The notes under the pieces are model-generated. The model did not search any database and was not told the origin of the DNA. It was given only the letters and a program-made list of their open reading frames with translations. Positions 1 to 8,594 of a DNA stretch of 37,557 bases are shown in pieces. Each line of letters opens with the position of its first letter. Position 1 is the stretch's first letter. This DNA comes from Pelagilacustribacter hypolimneticus (GTDB lineage Bacteria > Pseudomonadota > Alphaproteobacteria > Pelagibacterales > Pelagibacteraceae), in contig CBDDXH010000003.1 of the NCBI GenBank assembly GCA_965235125.1, positions 1 through 37,557 on the forward strand. Reading direction: 5' to 3'. Made by a program: the position numbers and the translations under genes.

Positions 1-942
1 AATATTCAAATTTTAGATAATAATATTTTATCATTAATTGTAGGCCAATTTAATGAAAATTTGAGAATGTTAGAAAAGCTTACGAAAGCTACTTTATTTT
101 TTAGAGGCAATTCAATTACAGCAAAAGGAAGCCCAGATAGCATTAGTACTATTTCAAATGCAGTAAGATTCCTAATAGATACATTTCTTTTAACAAATAA
201 TATTGAAAAAAATGATATAATTCTATCTGTGAGTAAAAATTTAAATTCAGATAAAGATTCAAACATACAATCGTTTGCTCAATTAATTAAAACGCCAAGA
301 AAATCTGTTATAGCTCGTTCACAAAAACAATCTGATTATATAAAAGCGTTAAGAGAAAATGATATTGTTATGGCACTAGGTCCCGCTGGAACTGGAAAAA
401 GTTATCTTGCTGTATCAGTTGCAATTTCTTTACTTATGGAAAAAAAAGTTGAAAGAGTTATACTTTCAAGGCCTGCAGTTGAAGCTGGGGAAAAACTTGG
501 ATTTCTTCCAGGAGATATGAAAGAAAAAGTAGATCCATATCTAAGGCCACTTTACGATGCTTTATATGAATTATTTGGTTTTGAAAAAATTGATAAAAAA
601 ATAGAGTCGGGGGAAATTGAAATTGCACCTTTAGCTTTTATGAGAGGTAGAACATTAAAAAACTGTTTTGCTATTTTAGATGAGGCTCAAAATGCAACTG
701 AAACGCAAATAAAAATGTTTTTAACCAGAATAGGAGAAAATTCAAAATTAGTAGTCAATGGAGACCCTACTCAAGTTGATTTACTTAATAAAAACCACTC
801 GGGTTTAATAAAATCTAAAAAAATATTAGACCAAATTGAAGAAATAAAAATAATAGAATTTGATCACAACGATGTTGTTAGGCATCCCCTAGTATCAAAA
901 ATCATCAAGGCTTATCAAGAAAAAGCTGATGATCAAAGCTAA
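1..942 (+). CDS. phoH: PhoH-like ATPase, 5'-truncated by the window edge
   Basis: PhoH-family P-loop ATPase of the phoH-ybeY locus, probably acting in RNA metabolism beside the endonuclease YbeY. The frame is open from base 1, and its first residues (LDNN...GQFNENLRMLEKL) match the usual PhoH N-terminal region. The true start therefore lies upstream, and the TTG at 61 or ATG at 67 should not be taken as the start. Visible motifs: RGN near the N-terminus, Walker A GPAGTGKS, the PhoH block RPAVEAGEKLGFLPGD, and Walker B-like FAILDEAQN. The C-terminus overlaps ybeY by 14 nt, so translation of the two is probably coupled. The family call is firm; the biochemical role is general family knowledge. 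Confidence 0.93.
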   Translation, partial: NIQILDNNILSLIVGQFNENLRMLEKLTKATLFFRGNSITAKGSPDSISTISNAVRFLIDTFLLTNNIEKNDIILSVSKNLNSDKDSNIQSFAQLIKTPRKSVIARSQKQSDYIKALRENDIVMALGPAGTGKSYLAVSVAISLLMEKKVERVILSRPAVEAGEKLGFLPGDMKEKVDPYLRPLYDALYELFGFEKIDKKIESGEIEIAPLAFMRGRTLKNCFAILDEAQNATETQIKMFLTRIGENSKLVVNGDPTQVDLLNKNHSGLIKSKKILDQIEEIKIIEFDHNDVVRHPLVSKIIKAYQEKADDQS

Positions 943-1396
943 TGTAATAATTACCAATAAAAATTGGAAAAAACATATTAGAGTTCCCGGCCTTTATATA
1001 AATAAAAAATTAGAAAAAATAGACAAAATAACCAAACTATTCAAAAAAAATAATTTTAATTTTACTCTTAGCCTTTCCGCAGATAGTGAAGTTAAAAAAC
1101 TAAATATCAAGTTTAGAAAAAAAAACAAAACAACCGATATTTTATCTTTTCCTTTTTATGAAAGAAAATCTTTAACTAAATTATTTAAAAAGAAAAAGAT
1201 CCTAATATATTTAGGGGATATAATTATTAATTTAAATAAAATCAAAAAAGAAAAAAAAAATGAAAATTTTCATAAAAGTTTTGATAAAATTTGGATACAC
1301 GGATTGGTTCATTTACTAGGATACCGTCATAAATCTAATATTGATTTTTCAATAATGAGAAAATTAGAAAATAAACTATTAGAATCTATAGAGTAA
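929..1396 (+). CDS. ybeY: Endoribonuclease YbeY (rRNA maturation factor)
   Basis: Metal-dependent endoribonuclease acting in 16S rRNA 3'-end maturation and ribosome quality control. The zinc triad motif HGLVHLLGYRH is present near residues 125-135 (three histidines in H-x3-H-x5-H spacing), and the family block RKKNKTTDILSFPF lies upstream of it. At 155 aa it is normal length, but very rich in Lys, Asn and Ile. The start ATG lies inside the end of phoH (14-nt overlap), and lnt begins 1 nt after its stop. A corC/hlyC gene, common between ybeY and lnt in other alphaproteobacteria, is absent here. Confidence 0.93.
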   Translation: MIKANVIITNKNWKKHIRVPGLYINKKLEKIDKITKLFKKNNFNFTLSLSADSEVKKLNIKFRKKNKTTDILSFPFYERKSLTKLFKKKKILIYLGDIIINLNKIKKEKKNENFHKSFDKIWIHGLVHLLGYRHKSNIDFSIMRKLENKLLESIE

Positions 1397-1397
1397 T

Positions 1398-2963
1398 ATG
1401 ATTTTACAATTTTTAAATAATAGATTTTTTTTAATTTTTTTATTTCCATTTGTATTAGGAACTTTAACAGTTTTTAGTTTTCAACCATTTAATTTTAGTT
1501 ATATAAACTTTTTAATACTCCCTGTTTTATTTTTACTCACAACCTACGTGCAGAAAAAATCAAACAATACTTATAGAAAAAAACCTTATTTATTAAATTT
1601 ATTCTTAATCGGTTATTTATTTGGTATTGGATTTTTTTTATCAGGCATTCATTGGATATCTTATTCACTTACATTTGATGAGAATTTTAAATTTTTAATA
1701 CCATTTGCCGTAATTGGTTTACCTATTTTTTTAGGACTTTTTTTTGGTTTTTCAAATTTAATTGTTGCTCCTTTTCTTCAAAATAATTTCATATCTATTT
1801 TATTATTTTCTAGTTCTTTGGCATTTATGGATTTTTTACGAGCTAAAATTTTTTCAGGGTTTCCTTGGAATCTTTGGTCTTATTCTTGGTCTTGGAAGCC
1901 AGAAATATTGCAGACATTATTTAATATTGGTTTTTTTTCATTTAATCTATTATGTATAATAATTTATTGTTCACCTCTTTTATTGGTTTTTAAAAAAAAG
2001 TTTAATTTTCTATTATTTTTTTTAATCAGTTTAGTTTTTTTTAGTAATTATATATACGGGTCTTCGATAATAAAAAAAAATAATAAAAATTTTACTAATC
2101 TTCAATTGAATTTAGAAAATTCAATTTATACGAAAATTATTTCACCTGGTTTTGATTTAAAATATAATTTATCTAATGATGATTTAGCTAAAAATATATC
2201 AAATTTAATCAAATATAGCGATCCTGAAAAAAATAAAAAAACTCTTTTTGTTTGGCCAGAGGGAGTTTTTACTGGATTTAATTTTGAACAAATAAAAGAA
2301 TATAAAAGTTTTTTTGAAGAAGCATTTTCAGACAATCATTTAATATTATTTGGATCTAATACCAGCCAAAAAAAAACAGATAAACTTGAAACATTTAATA
2401 GTCTAATTATTACAAACAATCAGTTAGATATCATTTTTCAATATAATAAAATTAAATTAGTTCCATTTGGTGAGTTTTTACCCTATGAAAATATTTTACG
2501 TAAGCTCGGGCTAAAAAAAATCACTGAAGGTCATGGTTCATTTTCTAAAGGAATTGCCAGTGAAGTTTTTATATTAGACAATTTAAAGCTTTTACCTTTA
2601 ATTTGTTATGAAATAATTTTTCCTGAATTAAGTCATAATCATAAAAATCTAATCTTAAATATTTCCGAAGATGCCTGGTTTGGAGATACCATTGGACCCA
2701 AACAACATTTTGCTAAAGCTATTTTTAGAGCCGTAGAAAATAATGTTTATTTGGTAAGATCTGCAAATAAAGGTTTCAGTGCTTTTATTGATAACAAAGG
2801 TATAGTTAAAAAGATGTTAAAACCTAATGAGAGAGGCGCAATTGAACTTAATGTTCCAATTATAAACAATTCTCATAAAAAATATAAATTTGATTTGATC
2901 TTTTTTGCTCTTTTATTTACAGCTGTTTCAATTTTTATTATCTTAAAAAATGAACAAAAATAA
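1398..2963 (+). CDS. lnt: Apolipoprotein N-acyltransferase
   Basis: Inner-membrane enzyme that adds the third acyl chain to lipoproteins. About six hydrophobic segments occupy residues 10-215. A periplasmic nitrilase domain (about 230-485) and a C-terminal membrane helix (about 498-516) follow. The nitrilase triad is recognisable: Glu288 in WPEGVF, Lys351 in YNKIKLVPFGEF, Cys403 in LICYE. The late motif SEDAWFGD (423-430) matches the family's DAWFGD. Length 521 aa is typical. It starts 1 nt after ybeY and its last 14 nt overlap metK, so it is part of one transcription unit. The residue composition is extremely F/L/I/N/K-rich. Confidence 0.93.
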   Translation: MILQFLNNRFFLIFLFPFVLGTLTVFSFQPFNFSYINFLILPVLFLLTTYVQKKSNNTYRKKPYLLNLFLIGYLFGIGFFLSGIHWISYSLTFDENFKFLIPFAVIGLPIFLGLFFGFSNLIVAPFLQNNFISILLFSSSLAFMDFLRAKIFSGFPWNLWSYSWSWKPEILQTLFNIGFFSFNLLCIIIYCSPLLLVFKKKFNFLLFFLISLVFFSNYIYGSSIIKKNNKNFTNLQLNLENSIYTKIISPGFDLKYNLSNDDLAKNISNLIKYSDPEKNKKTLFVWPEGVFTGFNFEQIKEYKSFFEEAFSDNHLILFGSNTSQKKTDKLETFNSLIITNNQLDIIFQYNKIKLVPFGEFLPYENILRKLGLKKITEGHGSFSKGIASEVFILDNLKLLPLICYEIIFPELSHNHKNLILNISEDAWFGDTIGPKQHFAKAIFRAVENNVYLVRSANKGFSAFIDNKGIVKKMLKPNERGAIELNVPIINNSHKKYKFDLIFFALLFTAVSIFIILKNEQK

Positions 2964-4116
2964 TTATCTTTTTACAAGCGAGTCAGTTTCTGAAGGTCAC
3001 CCAGATAAAGTTTGTGATCAAATTTCAGATATGGTTGTAGATTCCTATCTTGCAAAAGATCCTTTTTCTAGAGTTGCCTGTGAAACTTTAACTACAACCA
3101 ATAAAGTAGTTTTAGCAGGAGAAATTCGAGCGCCGGAAATTAAAAAAGAAGAGTTAATTCAAAAAGTTAGAGATTGTATAAAAGGTATAGGTTATGATCA
3201 AAATGGTTTTAGCTGGAAAGAGCAAACTAAAATCGAATCCTATTTGCATTCCCAATCCTCCGATATAGCTATGGGAGTTGACTCCAAAGATAATAAAGAT
3301 GAAGGTGCTGGTGACCAAGGTATTATGTTTGGTTATGCCTGTAACGAGACAGAAGAATTGATGCCTGCACCAATTTATTACTCTCATAAAATTCTAAGAT
3401 TAATGGCAGAGGATAGAAAAAATGGTTTTTTAAAAGGAATAGAACCTGATTCAAAAAGCCAAGTCACAATGTACTATGAAAATGGTAAACCAAAAAAAGT
3501 TATATCGGTTGTAATTTCAACACAACATTCAAAAGATTTAAAACAAGAACAAGTAAAAAATCTTATTTACCCATATATTAAAAAATCAATACCTGAGAAT
3601 TTATTGAGAGAACTTGATGATAAAGAAGTTTATATTAATCCAACTGGGCAATTTATTATAGGCGGTCCTGATGGAGACACCGGTCTTACTGGAAGAAAGA
3701 TTATAGTTGATACTTATGGAGGAGCCGCACCTCATGGAGGAGGTGCTTTTTCAGGTAAAGACCCAACGAAAGTTGATAGATCCGCTGCTTATGTTTCAAG
3801 ATATTTAGCAAAAAATATTGTAGCGGCAGGAATTTCTGATAAGTGTTTAATACAACTTGCTTACGCAATTGGCGTTTCAAAACCTCTTTCTATTTTTGTA
3901 AAACTAGGAGAAAAAGAAGAAGAAAAAAATGAAGAGGTAAAAAAAAAAATAGAAAAAAATTTTGATTTATCACCAAGAGGAATTAGAGAATTACTAGGTT
4001 TAAATAAATCTATTTACCAAGTCACATCAGCCTACGGACACTTTGGAAGAAAGCCCACAAATAAAGGGGAATTTTCATGGGAAAAAACGGATAAAGTGAG
4101 TGTTTTTAAAATGTAA
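2950..4116 (+). CDS. metK: S-adenosylmethionine synthase
   Basis: Makes SAM from methionine and ATP in the cytoplasm. Signatures: GHPDKVCDQISD (residues 16-27), GAGDQG (119-124, methionine/ATP site), and the P-loop-like GGGAFSGKD (263-271) followed by PTKVDRSAAY. The 388-aa length is standard. The start lies 14 nt inside lnt, so there is no room for a SAM riboswitch directly in front of it. In many alphaproteobacteria trmB follows metK; here the next gene is nusA, after a 101-nt leader containing a hairpin. Confidence 0.97.
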   Translation: MNKNNYLFTSESVSEGHPDKVCDQISDMVVDSYLAKDPFSRVACETLTTTNKVVLAGEIRAPEIKKEELIQKVRDCIKGIGYDQNGFSWKEQTKIESYLHSQSSDIAMGVDSKDNKDEGAGDQGIMFGYACNETEELMPAPIYYSHKILRLMAEDRKNGFLKGIEPDSKSQVTMYYENGKPKKVISVVISTQHSKDLKQEQVKNLIYPYIKKSIPENLLRELDDKEVYINPTGQFIIGGPDGDTGLTGRKIIVDTYGGAAPHGGGAFSGKDPTKVDRSAAYVSRYLAKNIVAAGISDKCLIQLAYAIGVSKPLSIFVKLGEKEEEKNEEVKKKIEKNFDLSPRGIRELLGLNKSIYQVTSAYGHFGRKPTNKGEFSWEKTDKVSVFKM

Positions 4117-4118
4117 GC

Positions 4119-4147
4119 TTGAAAAAGCCTTAAATTTTAATTAAATA
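4119..4147 (+). promoter_or_regulatory. Possible promoter ahead of the nusA leader
   Basis: A TTGAAA element at 4119-4124 (5/6 match to the sigma70 -35 consensus) lies 16 bp before TTAAAT (4141-4146, 4/6 match to the -10). Initiation would fall near 4153, giving a short leader containing the hairpin and the nusA start. In sequence this A+T-rich such matches arise easily, so this is tentative; read-through from metK is the alternative source of nusA transcription. Confidence 0.3.
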
Positions 4148-4159
4148 GAGGAAAATTAT

Positions 4160-4180
4160 ATGTTTACAAAATGGGCTTAA
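4160..4180 (+). CDS. Putative six-codon leader peptide (MFTKWA)
   Basis: A tiny frame ATG-TTT-ACA-AAA-TGG-GCT-TAA, preceded by AGAGGA at 4147-4152 with 7 nt spacing, which is a good Shine-Dalgarno match. Its last codons form the 5' arm of the hairpin at 4168-4189, and its stop codon sits in the hairpin loop. A ribosome translating it would cover the stem, which is the geometry of a leader-peptide attenuator. The frame could also arise by chance, and there is no conservation evidence available here. Confidence 0.3.
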   Translation: MFTKWA

Positions 4181-4194
4181 GCCCATTTTTTTTT
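4168..4194 (+). terminator. Intrinsic terminator/attenuator upstream of nusA
   Basis: A perfect 22-bp palindrome (4168-4189: AAAATGGGC-TTAA-GCCCATTTT) runs into nine consecutive T residues (4186-4194). It is the most G+C-rich hairpin noticed between genes in this window. It ends 23 nt before the nusA ATG. Alphaproteobacteria and gammaproteobacteria are known to carry a leader with an intrinsic terminator in front of the rimP-nusA-infB operon (the rimP-leader family), so this is plausibly the same control element with rimP lost. A simple metK terminator is the other reading. Confidence 0.7.
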
Positions 4195-4217
4195 GGAGCA
4201 AACTAAAAAGAAAAAAA

Positions 4218-5768
4218 ATGTTAAATAGAGGATTAGATAAAGTTGAATTATTAAGAATAGTAGAAGCTGTAGCGAACGAAAAATCCATAGATAAAGAAAT
4301 AGTTCTTGAGGCTATGGAAACTGCTATACAAAAAGCTGCTCTAACTAAGTTTGGAATAGATAACAATATTAGAGTTGTTATAGATCGAATAAACGGTGAA
4401 ATAAAAATTCAAAAAGTTTTAGATATAGTTGAAGAGGTTGAGGACTCAAGTAAACAAATAGATTTAAATGATGCTAAGTCTATAGATAAAAAAAATAAAG
4501 ATTTAAAAGTAGGTGATCAAATTTTAGAAGATTTGCCACAAATAGATTTTGGAAGAATTGCAGCACAAAGCGCAAAACAAGTTATTAGTTTAAGAGTTAA
4601 AGAAGCTGAAAAAAATAGACAATATGAGGATTTTGTAGACAAGCAAGGTCAAATTTTAAGTGGAATTATAAAAAGATTAGAATACGGAAATGTAATTGTA
4701 GATCTTGGAAAAGCTGAAGCGATAATAAAGAAAGATGAACTCATCCCTAGAGAAATATTAAAAACAGGTGATCGTGTAAAAGCTTACTGCTATGAAGTTA
4801 AAAAAGAACTTAAAGGGCAACAAATATTTTTATCAAGAGCTCACCCTCAGTTTTTAGCTAAGTTATTTTTCCAAGAAGTTCCAGAAATTTATGAAGGAGT
4901 TATTGAAATTAAAGCTGTTGCAAGAGATCCTGGTAGTAGGGCAAAAATTTGTGTTTTTTCAAGAGAAAGTTCAATAGATCCAGTTGGAGCCTGCGTTGGA
5001 ATGAGAGGCAGCCGTGTGCAAAGTATAGTTAATGAATTACATGGTGAAAAAATTGATATTATAAAATGGACTGAAGATTTACCAACTTTAATTTCAGAGT
5101 CTTTATCTCCAGCAGAGATTCAAAAAGTATTAATTGATAAGGACAATAAAAGAATAGACGTAATTTTGACTGAAGAAAATTTAAGCAAGGCTATTGGAAG
5201 AAGAGGTCAAAATGTTAGGCTTGCATCAAAACTAACTAATTATGAAATTGATATTTTAACAGATCAAGAAGATTCAGATAGAAGACAAGCTGAATTTAAA
5301 GAAAGAACAGAAAATTTAATTAAAAATTTAGAAGTAGACGAAACCTTAGGTCAGCTTTTAGTATCAGAGGGAATACAAAGCATTGAAGAAATAGCACAAA
5401 TAAGCTTGGAAGAAATTACTAAAATTGATGGTATCGATGAAGCAACTGCTAGCGAGTTAATCAATAGATCAAAAGAAAACTTAATTAAAGAAAAAGAAGA
5501 AATCTTAAAAAGATTAAAAGAGTTAGGAATGGAAGATGCTCTAGTAAATCTAAAAGGCATTACCCAGGGAATGTTGGTGTTACTAGGTCAAAGAAATATC
5601 AAAAAATTAAAAGATTTTGCCGAGCTTTCATCTGATGAATTAATTGGTGGTTTTGATGAAATAAAAGGGAAAAAAGTTAAAATAGAGGGATATTTAGAGG
5701 AATTCTCCCTTTCAAGAGAAGAGGCCGATCAATTGATTATGGCTGCAAGAGAGATAGTATTTAAATAA
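4218..5768 (+). CDS. nusA: Transcription termination/antitermination factor NusA
   Basis: RNA polymerase-binding factor for pausing, termination and antitermination. Order of parts: N-terminal RNAP-binding domain (from VELLRIVEAVANEKSID), an S1 domain (ILSGIIKRLEYGNVIVDLG, about residues 138-200), two KH domains (about 230-370, with GACVGMRGSRVQSI and AIGRRGQNVRLA), then two C-terminal helix-hairpin-helix acidic repeats (about 375-435 and 455-514). At 516 aa it is normal for alphaproteobacteria. The ATG at 4218 fits family N-termini; the only upstream SD-like sequence (GGAG, 4195-4198) is too far away to be ideal. It heads a five-gene operon. rimP is absent upstream and ylxR is absent downstream. 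Confidence 0.96.
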   Translation: MLNRGLDKVELLRIVEAVANEKSIDKEIVLEAMETAIQKAALTKFGIDNNIRVVIDRINGEIKIQKVLDIVEEVEDSSKQIDLNDAKSIDKKNKDLKVGDQILEDLPQIDFGRIAAQSAKQVISLRVKEAEKNRQYEDFVDKQGQILSGIIKRLEYGNVIVDLGKAEAIIKKDELIPREILKTGDRVKAYCYEVKKELKGQQIFLSRAHPQFLAKLFFQEVPEIYEGVIEIKAVARDPGSRAKICVFSRESSIDPVGACVGMRGSRVQSIVNELHGEKIDIIKWTEDLPTLISESLSPAEIQKVLIDKDNKRIDVILTEENLSKAIGRRGQNVRLASKLTNYEIDILTDQEDSDRRQAEFKERTENLIKNLEVDETLGQLLVSEGIQSIEEIAQISLEEITKIDGIDEATASELINRSKENLIKEKEEILKRLKELGMEDALVNLKGITQGMLVLLGQRNIKKLKDFAELSSDELIGGFDEIKGKKVKIEGYLEEFSLSREEADQLIMAAREIVFK

Positions 5769-5775
5769 AATATTA

Positions 5776-7962
5776 ATGGACGATCAAAAAAATAAAAAAA
5801 AAACTTTAACCATTTCAACTAATATATCTAAAAAAATAGATATTTTATCGCTTTCTCGTGATGGAAAAAAAGCATTCTCTATAGAAAAAAAATCTCCTTT
5901 CAGGTCTAATAGAGACAATCAATCTATATCGCCAGCAAAATCTCTTAAAACAGTTGAGCCAGTTAAAAAAAATATAGTTAGAAATTTTATAGAACAGCAG
6001 GCAACCAAAAATTTTATTAAAAATGAAGAGAAGGGCCCATTCAAAGATAAATTAAAAATTAAAGACCCATTGTCTTCCAAAAGAGAATTTAAACTCACAG
6101 TTTCTAGAGCAATGAATGTTGAAGAAGTAGAAATTAAACAGAGAAGTCTAGCATCAGTAAAAAGAGCAAGACTGAAAGAAAAAAAACTAGAGAATCCTGA
6201 TGAAAAAAAAGAAGCAGCAAAAGTAATTAGAAACGTTAATATTCCTGAACAAATTACTATTCAAGAACTTTCAAACAGAATGGCTGAAAGATCAGCTGAT
6301 ATAATTAAATTTTTATTTAATATGAAAGTAGTAGCAACAATAAATCATATTATTGATAAAGATACCGCAGAATATATTGTAAAAGAGTTTGGACACAAAC
6401 CAATTATAGAAACAGCACCTGGTTTAGAAATAAATAAAAAGAAAACTAAGCTTGATGGAAAAATTCAAAAAAGACCTCCAGTGGTTACAATAATGGGCCA
6501 CGTAGATCATGGTAAAACATCTCTTCTTGATGCACTAAGGAACACCAATGTAGTTTCTGGCGAGTATGGTGGTATTACCCAGCATATAGGAGCCTATCAA
6601 GTTAAAACTGAAAAAAATGAAATCATAACTTTTATTGACACACCAGGTCATGCTGCGTTTACTGAGATGAGAGCACGTGGTTCAAAAATAACTGATATTG
6701 TAGTTTTAGTTGTAGCAGCCAATGACGGAATCATGCCTCAAACAATTGAAGCAATACAGCACGCTAAGGCAGCAAAAGTACCAATTATTGTAGCAATCAA
6801 TAAATGTGATTTACCAGATAAAAATATTACTAAAATTAAAAATGATTTAATGAAATACGAATTAATTGCCGAAGATTTAAGTGGAGAAACTTTATTTGTT
6901 GAAGTTTCAGCGATAAAAAAAACAAATTTAGATAAACTAAAAGAAAGTATTTTATTGCAATCTGAAATATTAGACCTTTCAGCTTCATATAGCGGTCCAG
7001 CCACAGGAGTGGTGATAGAATCTAAAATAGATAAAGGAAAAGGTCCTGTTTCAACTGTTTTAATAACGAATGGTGTATTAAAAAAAGCCGATTATTTTTA
7101 CTGCGGAAGCACTTATGGAAAAATTAGAGCCATGATTGATCATGATGGAAAAATTATAGAAGAAGCCTTTCCTTCAATGCCAGTTGAAATTCTTGGTATT
7201 AACGAGTCAGTATTTGCTGGATCTGAATTTGCAGTAACAGAAAATGAGGACAAAGCAAAAGAAATTGCAGAATTTAAAAAAAATGGGACTGAGTCAAAAA
7301 CTAGTATTATTAAGGATAAAAAATCAATATTTGAAAATCAAAATAATAAGCAAGAGTTAAATATTATTATTAAATCAGACGTACAAGGCTCAAGTGAAGC
7401 ATTAAAAAATGCTATTAATAAAATTGAACATCCAGAAGTTAAAGCTAATATTATTTTATCTGATATAGGCATGATCAATGAGTCAGATGTCTCTTTGGCA
7501 AAAGCTTCAAATGCACTTTTGATTGGTTTTAATGTTAAACCAAATAATCAAGCTAAAAAATTAGCAGAACAGCAAAAAATAGAGATAAAATTTTTTAATA
7601 TTATTTATGAAATATTAGAATTAATTGAAAAAGGACTATCAGGTTTATTGGAACCTGAAATAAAAGAAAAAGTAATTGGTTCTGCAGAAATTCTTAAAGT
7701 TTTTAAAGTTTCCAATACAGGAAAAGTTGCTGGATCAAAAGTTGTAGATGGTGAAATAAAAAATAAATGTAGAGCTAGATTAATCAGAGATGGGGTTGTT
7801 GTTTATGATGGAGAAATCTCAAGTATTTTTAGAGAAAAGAACGCTGTTAAAGAAGTAAAAAATGGATTTGAATGTGGAATTAGTTTTAAAGATTTTATAG
7901 ATTTTAAAGAAAGAGACATCATAGAGGCATACCAGTCGGAAAAAATAAATAGGCAAATTTGA
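5776..7962 (+). CDS. infB: Translation initiation factor IF-2
   Basis: GTPase that places initiator tRNA on the 30S subunit and promotes subunit joining. A short basic N-terminal region (about 1-150) precedes the IF2-N domain (NIPEQITIQELSNRMAERSA, about 155-205). The G domain has GHVDHGKT (241-248), GGITQHIGAY, DTPGHAAF (about 288-295) and NKCD; domains II, III and the tRNA-binding domain IV follow. At 728 aa it is shorter than most alphaproteobacterial IF-2 proteins, because the low-complexity N-terminal part is reduced. It begins 7 nt after nusA, and its TGA stop is separated from the rbfA ATG by one base. Confidence 0.97.
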   Translation: MDDQKNKKKTLTISTNISKKIDILSLSRDGKKAFSIEKKSPFRSNRDNQSISPAKSLKTVEPVKKNIVRNFIEQQATKNFIKNEEKGPFKDKLKIKDPLSSKREFKLTVSRAMNVEEVEIKQRSLASVKRARLKEKKLENPDEKKEAAKVIRNVNIPEQITIQELSNRMAERSADIIKFLFNMKVVATINHIIDKDTAEYIVKEFGHKPIIETAPGLEINKKKTKLDGKIQKRPPVVTIMGHVDHGKTSLLDALRNTNVVSGEYGGITQHIGAYQVKTEKNEIITFIDTPGHAAFTEMRARGSKITDIVVLVVAANDGIMPQTIEAIQHAKAAKVPIIVAINKCDLPDKNITKIKNDLMKYELIAEDLSGETLFVEVSAIKKTNLDKLKESILLQSEILDLSASYSGPATGVVIESKIDKGKGPVSTVLITNGVLKKADYFYCGSTYGKIRAMIDHDGKIIEEAFPSMPVEILGINESVFAGSEFAVTENEDKAKEIAEFKKNGTESKTSIIKDKKSIFENQNNKQELNIIIKSDVQGSSEALKNAINKIEHPEVKANIILSDIGMINESDVSLAKASNALLIGFNVKPNNQAKKLAEQQKIEIKFFNIIYEILELIEKGLSGLLEPEIKEKVIGSAEILKVFKVSNTGKVAGSKVVDGEIKNKCRARLIRDGVVVYDGEISSIFREKNAVKEVKNGFECGISFKDFIDFKERDIIEAYQSEKINRQI

Positions 7963-7963
7963 A

Positions 7964-8362
7964 ATGGCTAGAAATAAATCTGAACCTGTATATTCTCAAA
8001 GACAATTGCGGATAGGAGAGTTGATCAAGCAAAATCTTGGGGAAATTTTTATAAGAAATGAAGCAAAGATTTTGGCTTTGAATACTAGTGTAATAACAGT
8101 AACTGAAGTAAAGATGTCGCCAGATTTAAAATCTGCAAGAGTATACGTGATACCGCTTGGAGGCATTGAAACAAAAAAAACAGTAAGTATCTTGACTGAG
8201 TTCTCACATCTTGTTAGAAGAGCGCTGTCAAAAAAACTTGACATAAAGTTTCTTCCTAAACTCGCATTTGTAGAAGATAATTCTTTCGAATATGCTGAAA
8301 AGATAGAAAGATTAATTAATATAAATAATAGAAATGAAAAACAAAAAAACAGAAATAATTAA
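7964..8362 (+). CDS. rbfA: 30S ribosome-binding factor A
   Basis: Small KH-like factor that binds immature 30S subunits and helps 16S rRNA 5'-end processing. Typical features are SQRQLRIGELIKQNL at the start, the strand/helix segment ITVTEVKMSPDLKSARVYVIPLGG in the middle (more than 20 residues if read on), and the C-terminal FVEDNSFEYAEKIERL. The tail after this is Asn/Lys-rich, and its last 29 nt are shared with rpsO in another frame. Between infB and rpsO as expected, but truB, usually located between rbfA and rpsO, is missing. Confidence 0.92.
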   Translation: MARNKSEPVYSQRQLRIGELIKQNLGEIFIRNEAKILALNTSVITVTEVKMSPDLKSARVYVIPLGGIETKKTVSILTEFSHLVRRALSKKLDIKFLPKLAFVEDNSFEYAEKIERLININNRNEKQKNRNN

Positions 8363-8594
8363 TTCATTAGCTATTCACGCTAAAGACGTAGGTTCTGCTG
8401 AAGTGCAAGTGGGTATATTAACTAATAAAATAGAAAAATTATCAGAACACTTTAAAAGATTTAAGAAAGATAAACACTCTACAATGGGATTAACAAAATC
8501 AGTTAATCGAAGAAAAAAACTATTAGCTTATTTGAAGAAAAAAAATCCCGATTCATACAATAAAGTAATTAAACAATTAAATTTAAGGAAATAA
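8334..8594 (+). CDS. rpsO: 30S ribosomal protein S15
   Basis: Primary 16S rRNA-binding protein of the small subunit. The 86-aa product aligns along its full length with the family: DVGSAEVQVGILT (18-30), the basic helix HFKRFKKDKHS, NRRKKLLAYLKKK and the terminal LNLRK. The start at 8334 gives the standard length and must be close to correct, so the 29-nt overlap with rbfA appears real. No Shine-Dalgarno is obvious, which suggests translation coupled to rbfA. The rpsO-pnp pair that follows is conserved widely in bacteria. Confidence 0.96.
   Translation: MKNKKTEIINSLAIHAKDVGSAEVQVGILTNKIEKLSEHFKRFKKDKHSTMGLTKSVNRRKKLLAYLKKKNPDSYNKVIKQLNLRK

Noticed and set aside
61..69. Start of phoH at the TTG (61) or ATG (67)
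   Set aside because: The frame is open upstream to base 1, and the residues there (LDNN, GQFNENLR) match the PhoH family, so the gene is cut by the window edge.
2890..2950. SAM riboswitch in front of metK
   Set aside because: metK starts 14 nt inside lnt and the upstream bases are lnt coding sequence; no riboswitch core was recognised.
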